A stretch of DNA of 64,000 nt from Kistimonas sp964291505 (GTDB lineage Bacteria > Pseudomonadota > Gammaproteobacteria > Pseudomonadales > Endozoicomonadaceae): contig OZ220199.1 in assembly GCA_964291505.2 (NCBI GenBank), forward strand, positions 620,001-684,000, read 5' to 3'. Under the pieces are notes generated by a model that did no database searches, was not told the origin of the DNA, and was given only the letters and a program-made list of their open reading frames with translations. Positions within the stretch are counted from its first letter, which is position 1; every line of letters starts with the position of its first letter. Shown piece by piece: positions 25,778 through 35,500 of this stretch. Both the position numbers and the translations under genes were made by a program.

Positions 25778-27136
25778 ATGGATCTAAGCGACATCCAGCC
25801 CATGCTGGAGTGGCTGCGCAGCCACCACGAATGGCTTGCCGTCAGCATCATGCTGATCGCCCTGGTCGAATCCCTGGCTATTGCAGGCATTATTCTGCCC
25901 GGTGTGGTGATGCTGTTCGGCGCAGCCACCATTGCCGGGAGCGGTGTGCTGGATGTCTGGACAACCCTCATTGCCGCCTTCATTGGTGCAGTGCTCGGGG
26001 ATGGCATCAGTTTTATCCTTGGCCGGGTGTTCCATCGCCATATCGCCAACTGGTGGCCATTTACCAGACATCCCCAGTGGCTGGAGGAGGGCGAGCAGTT
26101 CTTCCATCGCCATGGTGGGAAAAGTATTGCCTTTGGACGCTTTATTGGACCAGTCAGGCCCATTATCCCCCTCGTGGCAGGGATGCTGGATATGCCGGCA
26201 ACTCGCTTTTACGTCGTCAATATTATCTCTGCCATTGCCTGGGCGCCTGTCTATATCCTGCCGGGCTACCTGGTCGGTGCATCAATGCAGGTGTCACCGC
26301 CGGTTTCCGAAGATGTGTTAATTATCCTCGCCATGCTTTTTGGCACCAGTCTGTTTTTTGCCTTCATGAGTGGCTATATCCATGACAAGATCCAGTCACC
26401 GGACAATCCATCAATAACGTCTGGCAGACTGTTTATCAGTGGACGCTATTTGATGGTGGCCAGTGGCATCAGCCTGATACTGATTACCTGTCTGGTCGTC
26501 ATTGGTGAACTGAAATTTGCCAATGCCGCCATTACCCAATGGCTGGTGTTCAACCATACCGGAATAATGAACCAGATCATGGTGGCCATTACTCTCATCG
26601 GTAACCACGAAGTTCAACTGGTCTGGTTTGGGCTCGCCACGATCTGGCTTGTCATCAACCGGCAATGGAAGCTGGCGCTTGCGCTATGCATTCTCATTAC
26701 GGGGGTTGAGAGCGTTTTATGGTTGATGAAGTGGGGGCTGGATATGAACCGTCCTGATAATCCTGCCGAACTGGTTCGCTTCTCGTTTCCCAGTGGCCAT
26801 ACGACATTAACGACGTTTCTGTCGCTCTGGTTTGCCCGCTACATCGCCCTGGCAATTCCCGAGGTGAAACGCCCCTGGATCTGGAGCATCGGAATCATCA
26901 TCGCCATGCTGGTTGGTTTTTCGCGGCTCTACCTCAGTGTGCACTGGACAACCGATGTCCTGGGAGGCGTGGCACTGGGCACATTAGGATTTTCCATTTG
27001 GCTCATTACCTGTGGTCGATTCTCCGACACCCTGCCTCCGAAACACCCTGTTATCTTGATAACAACATTGCTGATCAGTAGTACGCTGATCATCGCCCTA
27101 ATGTTTCCAGAGGCACGCACAACCTATCTTGGCTAA
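25778..27136 (+). CDS. bifunctional DedA/PAP2 membrane protein
   Basis: This 452-residue inner-membrane protein fuses a DedA (SNARE-associated/VTT) domain (about 1-200) to a type 2 phosphatidic acid phosphatase domain (about 240-435). The DedA half contains GxxLGDGISFILGR-like and FGRFIGPVRPIIPLVAG segments, the latter being its most conserved loop. The PAP2 half has all three active-site motifs: KWGLDMNRP (about 318-326), PSGH (about 337-340) and SRLYLSVHWTTD (about 381-392). DedA proteins are linked to flipping of polyprenyl or phospholipid carriers and PAP2 to their dephosphorylation, so undecaprenyl phosphate recycling or lipid turnover is a reasonable inference. Confidence 0.9.
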   Translation: MDLSDIQPMLEWLRSHHEWLAVSIMLIALVESLAIAGIILPGVVMLFGAATIAGSGVLDVWTTLIAAFIGAVLGDGISFILGRVFHRHIANWWPFTRHPQWLEEGEQFFHRHGGKSIAFGRFIGPVRPIIPLVAGMLDMPATRFYVVNIISAIAWAPVYILPGYLVGASMQVSPPVSEDVLIILAMLFGTSLFFAFMSGYIHDKIQSPDNPSITSGRLFISGRYLMVASGISLILITCLVVIGELKFANAAITQWLVFNHTGIMNQIMVAITLIGNHEVQLVWFGLATIWLVINRQWKLALALCILITGVESVLWLMKWGLDMNRPDNPAELVRFSFPSGHTTLTTFLSLWFARYIALAIPEVKRPWIWSIGIIIAMLVGFSRLYLSVHWTTDVLGGVALGTLGFSIWLITCGRFSDTLPPKHPVILITTLLISSTLIIALMFPEARTTYLG

Positions 27137-27145
27137 AGGCGGGGA

Positions 27146-27946
27146 CTACATGCCGCCAATTCGATGGGCAAGATAACGCTCAAAAAAGACGGGAAAGAAG
27201 CGGGCAAATAATCTGGCCCGCCAATCCACATTGGACAGAAGCAACAAACGCTTGCGTTTACCTGCGCCAATAAAAATCTCTTCTGCGACATCGGCAGGGG
27301 AAGCGGTTTTCCCGCTCAATGTAAATGGCTTTTTGACGATACCACCATCTCCCCGCAAGGCGTTTTTATAAATATCCGTTGCGGTAAACCCAGGGCATAC
27401 CATCAGCACGTCTACTCCTCGATCCATTAACTCAACACGTAAACAGTTAAACAGGCCGTGCAAGGCGTGCTTGCTCGCGCTGTAGGCACTCCGAAAACGC
27501 AAGGGAGCAAAACCAGACATACTACTCATGGTAATCACCAGACCATGGCTTTGCAGAAGGGCTGGCAACGCCTCCCGGGTACAATAAAGCGCTCCAAAAT
27601 AATTGACCGCCATCAGCCGATGATGAACCTCAACATCCGTATCTTCAAACAGGCTTCGGTGGGTGATACCCGCATTATTGATTAATACATCAATATGCTG
27701 AAAGTCTTCCACGATTCGGTTCACTGTTTCGTGCACACCGTTCTGGTCACTGACATCACACACATAGCCCCGGGCCTGGACTCCCCGACTCTCCAGATGA
27801 TCCACACACGTCGCAATCTGTTCACGATTCAGATCAATCAATGCGATGCGCGCACCGGCCATACCGAAGCGCTGACTTAACGCCCTGCCAATACCTGCAC
27901 AGGCGCCGGTAATCACAACAGTCTTGTTTCTGAACGAGTGCGGCAT
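27146..27946 (-). CDS. short-chain dehydrogenase/reductase
   Basis: This 266-residue classical SDR has the cofactor motif TGACAGIG, the acid LIDLNRE (NAD preference likely), NNAG, a catalytic Ser in MSSMSG and the YSASK pair of catalytic Tyr and Lys. The C-terminal basic stretch (KRKRLLLLSNVDWRARLFARFF) may contact membranes, as in some SDRs active on lipid or steroid substrates. GGGAG lies six bases before the ATG. Substrate is unknown. It faces the DedA-PAP2 gene with 9 bases between stops. Confidence 0.88.
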   Translation of the reverse strand: MPHSFRNKTVVITGACAGIGRALSQRFGMAGARIALIDLNREQIATCVDHLESRGVQARGYVCDVSDQNGVHETVNRIVEDFQHIDVLINNAGITHRSLFEDTDVEVHHRLMAVNYFGALYCTREALPALLQSHGLVITMSSMSGFAPLRFRSAYSASKHALHGLFNCLRVELMDRGVDVLMVCPGFTATDIYKNALRGDGGIVKKPFTLSGKTASPADVAEEIFIGAGKRKRLLLLSNVDWRARLFARFFPVFFERYLAHRIGGM

Positions 27947-28028
27947 GGTCTAACTCCCTGCTTGTCGTAGGGTTATTATTATCGAAATTGATCAATCTGC
28001 CTGTCTGAACACAGGTCTGACGCAACTA

Positions 28029-28766
28029 CTAGCGTGAATAGGTATATTTCTCCCGCTTGATCTGGCGAGGGCCAAACCCTGCTTCACTCAGCCAGGCCAC
28101 CGCATCGTCAATCATGGCGGGATTCCCGCAGAGAAAAGGAAGATCGCGTTCCGGAGATAAGTTCAGATGGGGGAAACGTGTTTGCACATACCCAGGATAT
28201 TCCTGCATCTCTGCCGCTGGATTGGCTTCCCTGCTCAGGCACAATTCAAACGTCACCTGTTCAAATTGTGACGCCAGTGACGAAAAATCCTCACGATAAA
28301 TCACATCCTTCCGGTGTCTGGCCCCCATCAGAAAATGCAGAGCTATTCCGCTGGCCGCCATTTTTTCCAGTTCTGGCAACATGGCACGATAGGGAGCCAT
28401 ACCGGTTCCAGTCCCAACGAGAACCAACCGCTCCGGCAGGTTGTCCGGCAATACCAGAAACCCAAAGGGACCACTGATGCCAAAGCGCTCCCCCGGCATG
28501 GCCTCCTGAAAACGTCGACTGGCACGACCATCCGGCAGCAACGCAATGGCGATATCCATCTGACGTGTTGATTGAAAGGCATCAGGCGAATTGGCAATAC
28601 TGTAGCTGCGCTTGAAGCTCTCACCATCCAGCTCAAACTGAATGGACACAAACTGGCCTGCCTGGAAGGAAAAGCCATCATTGGCAAGCTGAAAGGTCAG
28701 CTGAAGCGTATCCTCTGATAGCTGTGTTTTACTGAGCAATTCAGCGTCGAATACAGGCCGTGGCAT
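28029..28766 (-). CDS. fpr: ferredoxin--NADP reductase
   Basis: This 245-residue flavoprotein is of the bacterial FNR type, which moves electrons between NADPH and ferredoxin or flavodoxin in the cytosol. The FAD-binding domain has RSYSIANSP; the NADP domain has VGTGTGMAPYRAML and LCGNPAMID; the C-terminal KREKYTYSR is aromatic-tipped, as in the bacterial subclass. GGAG lies six bases upstream of the ATG. It is likely a separate transcript from the SDR gene downstream. Confidence 0.9.
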   Translation of the reverse strand: MPRPVFDAELLSKTQLSEDTLQLTFQLANDGFSFQAGQFVSIQFELDGESFKRSYSIANSPDAFQSTRQMDIAIALLPDGRASRRFQEAMPGERFGISGPFGFLVLPDNLPERLVLVGTGTGMAPYRAMLPELEKMAASGIALHFLMGARHRKDVIYREDFSSLASQFEQVTFELCLSREANPAAEMQEYPGYVQTRFPHLNLSPERDLPFLCGNPAMIDDAVAWLSEAGFGPRQIKREKYTYSR

Positions 28767-28841
28767 GAAGAACTCCGTGGCTTATGAAACAGGGTATTCC
28801 ATAAGAATGCGGGATATCACTCGGCTGTCAACTCTACCCTG

Positions 28842-30977
28842 TCAGCCGGTGCTGTTTTGGTCAGGGAGTGACACCACATCTTCCAGACGGGTAACAGGAT
28901 TAGCCGCGCCCAGCAACAAGCCCTGTCCACGGTCATAACCGAGATCTCGGACAAACGCCAACTGGGCCTCACTGTCGATGCCCTCGGCCACCGTCTTGAT
29001 CCCCATATCTTTGGCGAGGAAGGTCATGGCGCGGATGATCCCTTCAGTCGCGCTGTCGCGGCCAATTTCATGAATAAAGCCAGGATCAATCTTCACCACA
29101 TCAACGGTCAGCCGGCGTAAATAGTTCAGTGCCGATGTCCCGCTTCCAAAATTATCCAGCGCCACATGAACGCCCACTTTCCTCAGCGCTTTCAAGTCAT
29201 TGACCACTTTACCCGGGATCTCATTCAGGAAACGCTCCGAGATTTCGATCTCCATGACCTGAGGATCAATATTCTGTTGCTCCAATAAGGTTTCGATCAT
29301 GGCCTGAATATTGACATCCTTGCACTGGCTTAAGGATAAATTCATCGCCAGCAGTGTTTGTTTCCGATTTGGATCAGCATTGCGCCACTGCGCCATTTCC
29401 CGGCTGGCGTTGTTCAGCATCCACTCTCCGAGAGGCGTCATCTGCCGGAGCTCTTCCACAAGGGGCAAGAATTCATCCTGTAAACGCAATCGGCCATCGT
29501 GGTTCCAGCGCACTTCTGTCTCAAAGCCAATGACACGTCCTGTTTCCAATCCCACCATTGGTTGATAAAACAATTCAAAGTTCCCACGCTGAAGATCCGT
29601 CTTGAGCGCCTGCTCCATAAAAGCCTTGCGACGGTTCTCTTCCCGCATCGCATCCGTGAAATACTGGTATCCCCTGCGACCATTCTTTTTGGTGACATAC
29701 ATAGCCGTATCCGCTGCCTTGACCAGCTCATCCGGCTCTCTACCGCATTCGGGCCAAACAGCAATGCCGACACTGGTACTGACATGCAGCTCACGCCCTC
29801 CAATAGGATGCGGACGACAAACGGCTTCCACTATTTTTTCCGCCACCAGCTTCACATCGTCAGGTCTGGCGACATCATCAAGTACAACAGCGAACTCATC
29901 CCCTCCGAGACGCGCGACAAGGTCACCACGGCGAACACTCTGCTGTAATCGCTCAGCTACGCTTTTCAGCAATTCATCACCCACATCATGGCCCAAACTG
30001 TCATTAATGGGCTTGAAGTGATCAAGATCCAGATAAAAAACGGCGGTAATGTGCTGGCTGATCTCACTGCGGGTAATCGAAGCCGTCAGAAATTCCATAA
30101 ACAGTGTCCGGTTGGCCAGTCCGGTCAGACTATCGTACTTGGCCATTTTCAGGAGGTGCTCTTCGAGTTTCTTGCGCTCGGTAATATCCTGAAAAACCAG
30201 TACGCCACCCATAACAAGACCGCTTTCCGTCTGGGTCGGCGAGGCACTGAACTCCACCGGAAGACTGCCATTCTCCCCTTGTTTCAGCGCCGACGTCTTG
30301 GAATAAATACTTTCCGGCTCACCATCGCCGGCCGTCCACTGCTGAATAATCGCTTCAATTCCCGGTTCCATGAAAAAGGGAATGATGGGCTCACCCAGCA
30401 GCATCTGCTCATCCTGCTGCAATAATTGGCACGCAGCCGGATTAGCGAAGGTGATGTTGCCTTGTGGATCAATGCCAAGAATCCCTTCTGCCGCGCAATC
30501 CAGCAAAAGATGGTTCTGCTCACTCAGCGCCCTGAGCTCTGTTGCCAGGTCTTCCAGCTCCCTCCGCTGTTTATCGAGCTGAAGAAAAACACGGACTTTA
30601 CTCAGAAGAATGTCTTTATTAACCGGCTTATACAGATAATCCACCGCACCAGATTCATAGCCTTCGGTGACATGCTTGTCTTCCTTACTGATAGCTGTCA
30701 CAAAAATGATGGGAATGGTTGCCGTCGATTTATTGTCACGCAGAAAACGGGCCGTTTCGAAACCATCCATGACCGGCATCTGGACATCCAGCAAGATCAG
30801 GGCAAACTCGTGCCTTAAAACTAAACCCAGTGCCTCTTCGCCGGATAATGCCTTAAATATCTCCGCACCCACCGGCTTAAGGAGTTTTCCCATAGCCAGC
30901 AGATTTTCCGGTTTGTCATCCACCACCAGAATCTTGGGTAACTTCGCTTCCTGCGCGTTTTCTTCCATATCGTCCAT
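28842..30977 (-). CDS. response regulator with PAS, GGDEF and degenerate EAL domains
   Basis: This 711-residue protein has a receiver (about 14-130, phospho-acceptor Asp64 in LLDVQMP), a coiled linker, a PAS domain (about 155-270), GGDEF (about 280-440) and EAL (about 455-700). The GGDEF is intact (RLGGDEFAVVL) and has an upstream RRGD I-site, so it should make c-di-GMP with product inhibition. The EAL is doubtful: the signature reads ETE in GFETEVRW and the metal pair reads DNFG rather than DDFG, though the late Glu (TVAEG) and Gln (RGQG) remain. A net cyclase, or an EAL that only binds ligand, is likely. The start is ATG 30977, with ATG 30968 as an alternative. It begins 7 bases after cheB in the same operon. 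Confidence 0.9.
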   Translation of the reverse strand: MDDMEENAQEAKLPKILVVDDKPENLLAMGKLLKPVGAEIFKALSGEEALGLVLRHEFALILLDVQMPVMDGFETARFLRDNKSTATIPIIFVTAISKEDKHVTEGYESGAVDYLYKPVNKDILLSKVRVFLQLDKQRRELEDLATELRALSEQNHLLLDCAAEGILGIDPQGNITFANPAACQLLQQDEQMLLGEPIIPFFMEPGIEAIIQQWTAGDGEPESIYSKTSALKQGENGSLPVEFSASPTQTESGLVMGGVLVFQDITERKKLEEHLLKMAKYDSLTGLANRTLFMEFLTASITRSEISQHITAVFYLDLDHFKPINDSLGHDVGDELLKSVAERLQQSVRRGDLVARLGGDEFAVVLDDVARPDDVKLVAEKIVEAVCRPHPIGGRELHVSTSVGIAVWPECGREPDELVKAADTAMYVTKKNGRRGYQYFTDAMREENRRKAFMEQALKTDLQRGNFELFYQPMVGLETGRVIGFETEVRWNHDGRLRLQDEFLPLVEELRQMTPLGEWMLNNASREMAQWRNADPNRKQTLLAMNLSLSQCKDVNIQAMIETLLEQQNIDPQVMEIEISERFLNEIPGKVVNDLKALRKVGVHVALDNFGSGTSALNYLRRLTVDVVKIDPGFIHEIGRDSATEGIIRAMTFLAKDMGIKTVAEGIDSEAQLAFVRDLGYDRGQGLLLGAANPVTRLEDVVSLPDQNSTG

Positions 30978-30984
30978 GAGACGG

Positions 30985-31560
30985 TTACTGTCCTGTCAGT
31001 TCATTCAGGCGGGCCGCTAACGCCGGCAGCGCCATCACCCCATCAACGTCTGTATCGGCAAGAGTGGCCTTAGGCATTACCTCATGTTCTGCCGTTGCCG
31101 GATCCTGTACCAATACCAGCCCGCCCCGTTGCTTGATCTGCCGGGCACCAGCGCTGCCATCCCGGTTGGCGCCGGTCAGTACCACTCCGATCAGGTGAGC
31201 ACCATAAGCCTCAGACGCCGATTCAAATAAAACATCCACGGATGGCCGGGAATATGTCACTTTTCTGTCGACACACAGGCTGATAGTGCAATCTTCTTCA
31301 ATCAGCATGTGATAACCCGGTGGCGCCAGATAGATATGCCCGTTCTCAACGGGCTCCTGATCCTCAGCAAACGTGACAGGCAGCGAACTGCTTTTATTCA
31401 AATAACGGACAATACTGTCATCTGCTTCAGCATCAATATGCTTGACCACAAAAACCGGCACGGGAAACGCCGGCTGCAACCCGCTGAACAAAACCTTAAG
31501 GGCTTCAATCCCTCCCGCTGAGGCACCAATGACAATGGCAGAAAATGCTTTTTTCCTCAT
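30985..31560 (-). CDS. cheB: CheB-type methylesterase domain protein
   Basis: This 191-residue protein is a free-standing CheB catalytic domain; it lacks the N-terminal receiver of classical CheB. CheB removes methyl groups from, or deamidates, glutamyl residues of chemoreceptors. The triad is visible: Ser in IGASAGG, His in VVKHID, and Asp in LTGANRDGSAG, where the usual TGMGxDG is altered but the Asp stays. It overlaps cheR by four bases. With no receptor or CheA nearby, its target may be the hybrid kinase upstream or an unlinked receptor; that is inference. Confidence 0.9.
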   Translation of the reverse strand: MRKKAFSAIVIGASAGGIEALKVLFSGLQPAFPVPVFVVKHIDAEADDSIVRYLNKSSSLPVTFAEDQEPVENGHIYLAPPGYHMLIEEDCTISLCVDRKVTYSRPSVDVLFESASEAYGAHLIGVVLTGANRDGSAGARQIKQRGGLVLVQDPATAEHEVMPKATLADTDVDGVMALPALAARLNELTGQ

Positions 31561-32489
31561 TCTGCCACCGCCTTTTTTCGATAGATTTTCTGGTAGATAT
31601 CCACCGTTTCATACATTGGATCAATGTCGGAAAAGCGAATACTTTCCCGCGTTCCCAGACATAACATGCCCTTAGGGCAGAGGCTGTCATTAAACAGTTT
31701 GAACACCCGATTTTTCAGGTCCCGGTTGAAATAAATCAACACATTCCGGCAGATGATGAGGTGCATCTCACCAAATACGCCGTCAGTCACCAGGTTATGA
31801 TTGGCAAACGTCATATTGGCGGAGAGCCGACGGCTAAATTTCAAAGAACTGTAACGCTGATGGTAATAATGGCTTAATAACCCGTTCCCGCCTGATTTCA
31901 TGTAATTCTCTTCGTAAAGAGGCAGGTTTTCCGTACGATAAATCCCCCTGCGGGCAATCTGCAATGACTCTTCATTGAGATCAGTGGCGTAGATTTGTGC
32001 CCTGTCAAGAATACCTGCTTCATCAAGCAGAATGGCCATTGAGTAAACTTCCTCACCGGTTGCGCAGCCTGCATGCCATATCTTGATAAAAGGCCAGGTT
32101 TTCAACCAGGGGATCACTTCTTCCCGAAGTTTCAAAAAGAAGGTCGGATCCCGAAACATCTCCGTCACAGTGACCGACATATGCCGCAATAGCAGCGCAA
32201 AGACAGCGGTGTCATACAGCACACGGGGAATCAACTCAGCAATGTGTTCACACCCAATGTCATCCCGAAACTCCCGTATTCGACGCTTTAGCGATGCGGG
32301 TGCGTAATCATGAAAATCATACCCATAGTGCTGTTTAACGGCATCCAGCAGCAGCTTGATTTCCAATGTTTCCAGGGCTCTGGCTTCATCCTTGGGATCG
32401 ACGTCATCCAGATGTTCCAGCAACGCATCATGGTCTGTTGGTATCAACAGATTTGACAGCGTCTCATCCTCGTCCTTCCTCTCATCCAC
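31557..32489 (-). CDS. cheR: CheR-type protein-glutamate methyltransferase
   Basis: This 310-residue SAM-dependent enzyme matches CheR, which methylates glutamates of chemoreceptors. The N-terminal all-helical domain (about 40-100, with SLKRRI) precedes the catalytic domain: SVTVTEMFRDPTFF, the SAM loop IWHAGCATGEEVYS, the acid in YATDLNEE and the CRNVLIYF motif. The first 35 residues are acidic and unlike standard CheR. GTG 32489 is the start, with AAGGGA about ten bases upstream. The stop overlaps cheB by four bases. It follows the hybrid kinase gene by 52 bases. Confidence 0.93.
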   Translation of the reverse strand: MDERKDEDETLSNLLIPTDHDALLEHLDDVDPKDEARALETLEIKLLLDAVKQHYGYDFHDYAPASLKRRIREFRDDIGCEHIAELIPRVLYDTAVFALLLRHMSVTVTEMFRDPTFFLKLREEVIPWLKTWPFIKIWHAGCATGEEVYSMAILLDEAGILDRAQIYATDLNEESLQIARRGIYRTENLPLYEENYMKSGGNGLLSHYYHQRYSSLKFSRRLSANMTFANHNLVTDGVFGEMHLIICRNVLIYFNRDLKNRVFKLFNDSLCPKGMLCLGTRESIRFSDIDPMYETVDIYQKIYRKKAVAE

Positions 32490-32541
32490 AGAGACAGATT
32501 CCCTTCAAAATACGATGTCCGATCAATACAGGCTTGGGCGA

Positions 32542-35500
32542 CTACTCGGCGCCATCCGTTTTTTGCTGTAACCAGAGCTTCAACATGGCCACCATCTTTT
32601 CCATATCAATCGGCTTGGTCATATAGTCGTTGGCACCGGCTTCAATACACTTTGCCCGGTCATCGGACATCGCCTTGGCCGTCAGTGCAATCACCGGCAG
32701 GTTCTTGAAACGTGGATGGGCCCTGATCCGTCGGGTGGCTTCATACCCGTCCATCACCGGCATCATGATATCCATCAATACCAGCTCTACATCCGGTTCT
32801 TTTTCCAATTGCTGTAGCGCCAGTTCACCATTGTCGGCCAGCACAATTTCCAGATGGTATTTCTGCAGCGCCTTGGAAAGGGCGAACGTATTACGCAGAT
32901 CATCATCCACCAGCAGAATCTTGCGACCTTTCAGGGCACTGTCATCCACAGCGGCCGGCTTCGCCGCCGGTTTTTTCGGTTTTCCTGGCTGAATACTGTG
33001 TAGGAAGAGATTGACCTCATCGACCAGACGATCTTCAGAATGTTCACCTTTCATCACCATGGTGCCGGCGAATTCCGCCAACTCGCGGTGCTCTTCACGA
33101 TCAATCGCTCGGGATGTATTGATGATCACCTGGGGCATGCTTTCCCCTAGCTGATCATGCAGTTCATGCAATAAAGCGGTGCCGTCTTCATCGGGCAGAT
33201 CAATATCAATGACCAGGCAGTGATACTTTGTTTTTTTCAGGGCTTCCCTCAAATCATGGCCATTTGTCACAACTTCGGTTTCAATCCCCCGGCTCCCCAG
33301 CATGGCAATGGTTTTCGCACGGCTTTCTTCATCTGCATCAATAATCAGGACTTTTTGTATTTCGTTAGCGCGCTTTTTCTCCAGCTTGCCAAAGAGAGTA
33401 TGCAGCTGCTCCTCAGAAACCGGTTTCTTTAATAGTGCCGTCGCGCCTTTTCGCAACAGGGAGCTATCCAGCTCACGCCCTGAAATGATATGAACGGGCA
33501 TGTTGTGATTTCCGGTCTGCTGTTTCAGCTGCTCAAGCACCTGTTCACCATCCATATCCGGCAAGCCAAGATCCAGAATAACCGCCTGGGGATGGACCGT
33601 TTTGGCTATCTCAAGCGCATCTGCACCTGAATGCGCCGTCCGGCATTCATAACCTGAACTTTCTGCCACCTTTTTCAAAACGGCAGCAAATATCTTGTCA
33701 TCTTCAACGATCAATAACGGCCGGTCAGAGCCATCAGGTCTCATACCGACCGGCGGCATACTGGGCACTGCGTCCTTTGAGCCACTGGAGATCGCATTCG
33801 CCGCATTCGACTCAGGCAAATCAATAACGTCATCAACATCGACTGACTCATCATCGTCTGCCACCTTTTTAGGCATATCCGTCAGATACAGCGTGAAGGT
33901 TGCTCCTTTACCGGCCTCACTGACGATCTGCATTTCACCGCCCAGCAATAGCGACATTTCCCGTGAAATAGAAAGCCCCAGTCCCGTGCCGCCATATTTA
34001 CGACTGGTAGAACCGTCAGCCTGCTGGAATGCTTCAAATATCGCGGCCTGCTTGTCTGGCGGGATACCGATGCCAGTATCTTTCACCGCAAAACCAATCA
34101 CATGTTGACTGTTCTTAAGGTTTTCATTGGTGAATTGAACTTCATCACCGGGCTTGAAAATCCGCAGCGTGACACTGCCTTCTTCAGTGAATTTAATCGC
34201 ATTGGATAACAGGTTCTTGATCACCTGCATCAAACGCTGACCATCCGAATGGATATACTCTGGCAACCCGGCATCACAGGTGACGATATAATCGAGTCCC
34301 TTGTTTTCAGCAACCGCGCCGAATTGATCTCGCATTTGTCTTTCGATGGATTCCAGTAACACATCCTCCGGATTCAGGATCAACTTACCGGCTTCCACTT
34401 TGGAAAGATCAAGAATATCGTTGATCAGATTCAACAAGTCATGGCCGACTTTATCGATAACCTGAGCAGACTCAACCTCATCCTCAGACAGATTGCCTTC
34501 ATCATTGTCCGCCAGCATTCTGGCAAGAATCAGCATACTGTTGAGTGGCGTTCTCAACTCATGGGACATATTAGCCAGAAACTCGGACTTATAACGACTC
34601 GCCTCTTCCAGCTCCTGCGCCTTGGTTTCCAGGTCACGCCGAGATTCTTCAACTTCAGCATTCTTAATTTCAATCTCGGCTTTTTGCCGGAACAGGGATT
34701 CCGTTTTTTCCTCCAGCTCCGTATTGGCGCGCTGCAGCTCTTCACTCTGGCTTTTCAGTTCTTCTTCAGATTCCCTCAGGATCCGGGTCTGGTGTTCCAG
34801 CTCCTGGTTAGCGGTGCGTAAGTCATCCTGCTGCTTAGTCAGGGCTTCGGTCTGACGGGTCGTTTGTTCCAGCAGTTCCTGTACCCGCTCCCTTGCCTGT
34901 ACCCGGTTCAAAACAATGGCGATGCTTTCCAGTGAGGCATCAATAAACTGTTGGGTGCGATCATCAATACTGCCCAGTAGCGCAAACTCCAGTACCCCTT
35001 TAACAGCATCATCAAACACAATCGGAATGACCAATACTCGGTCAGGCCGACTGGAACCCAACCCGGAGGCAATCGGGAAATAGTCATCCGGTACACTGAC
35101 ATACATGGTCTGCCGATCCTCAGCCGCCTGCCCCGGCAATCCTTCCCCCATAACAAAGGATACCGGATGCTCACTGGACATGGTGTAGGCATAACTGCCC
35201 ATCATCACCAGCCGGTTCCGATCCGTAAGCACATACATGGCGCCCACCTGGAAGCGTAAATAGCGGCACATGAAGCTCAAGGTATTCTGACAAAGCTCAG
35301 TAATTGTCAATTCACCCCGCAACGCTTCGTTCAACCCGGTAATACCACTCTGTAACCAGTTTCTGGCTTCATTTTCGGCGCTGACACGTCGCAGCTGTTC
35401 GGTCATGATGCTGAAACTTCGGCTCAGCTGACCGATTTCATTCTGCTGGTCAATCACTTCCCCTTTAACATACTCGCCGGATGCCACGCGATTTACCCAG

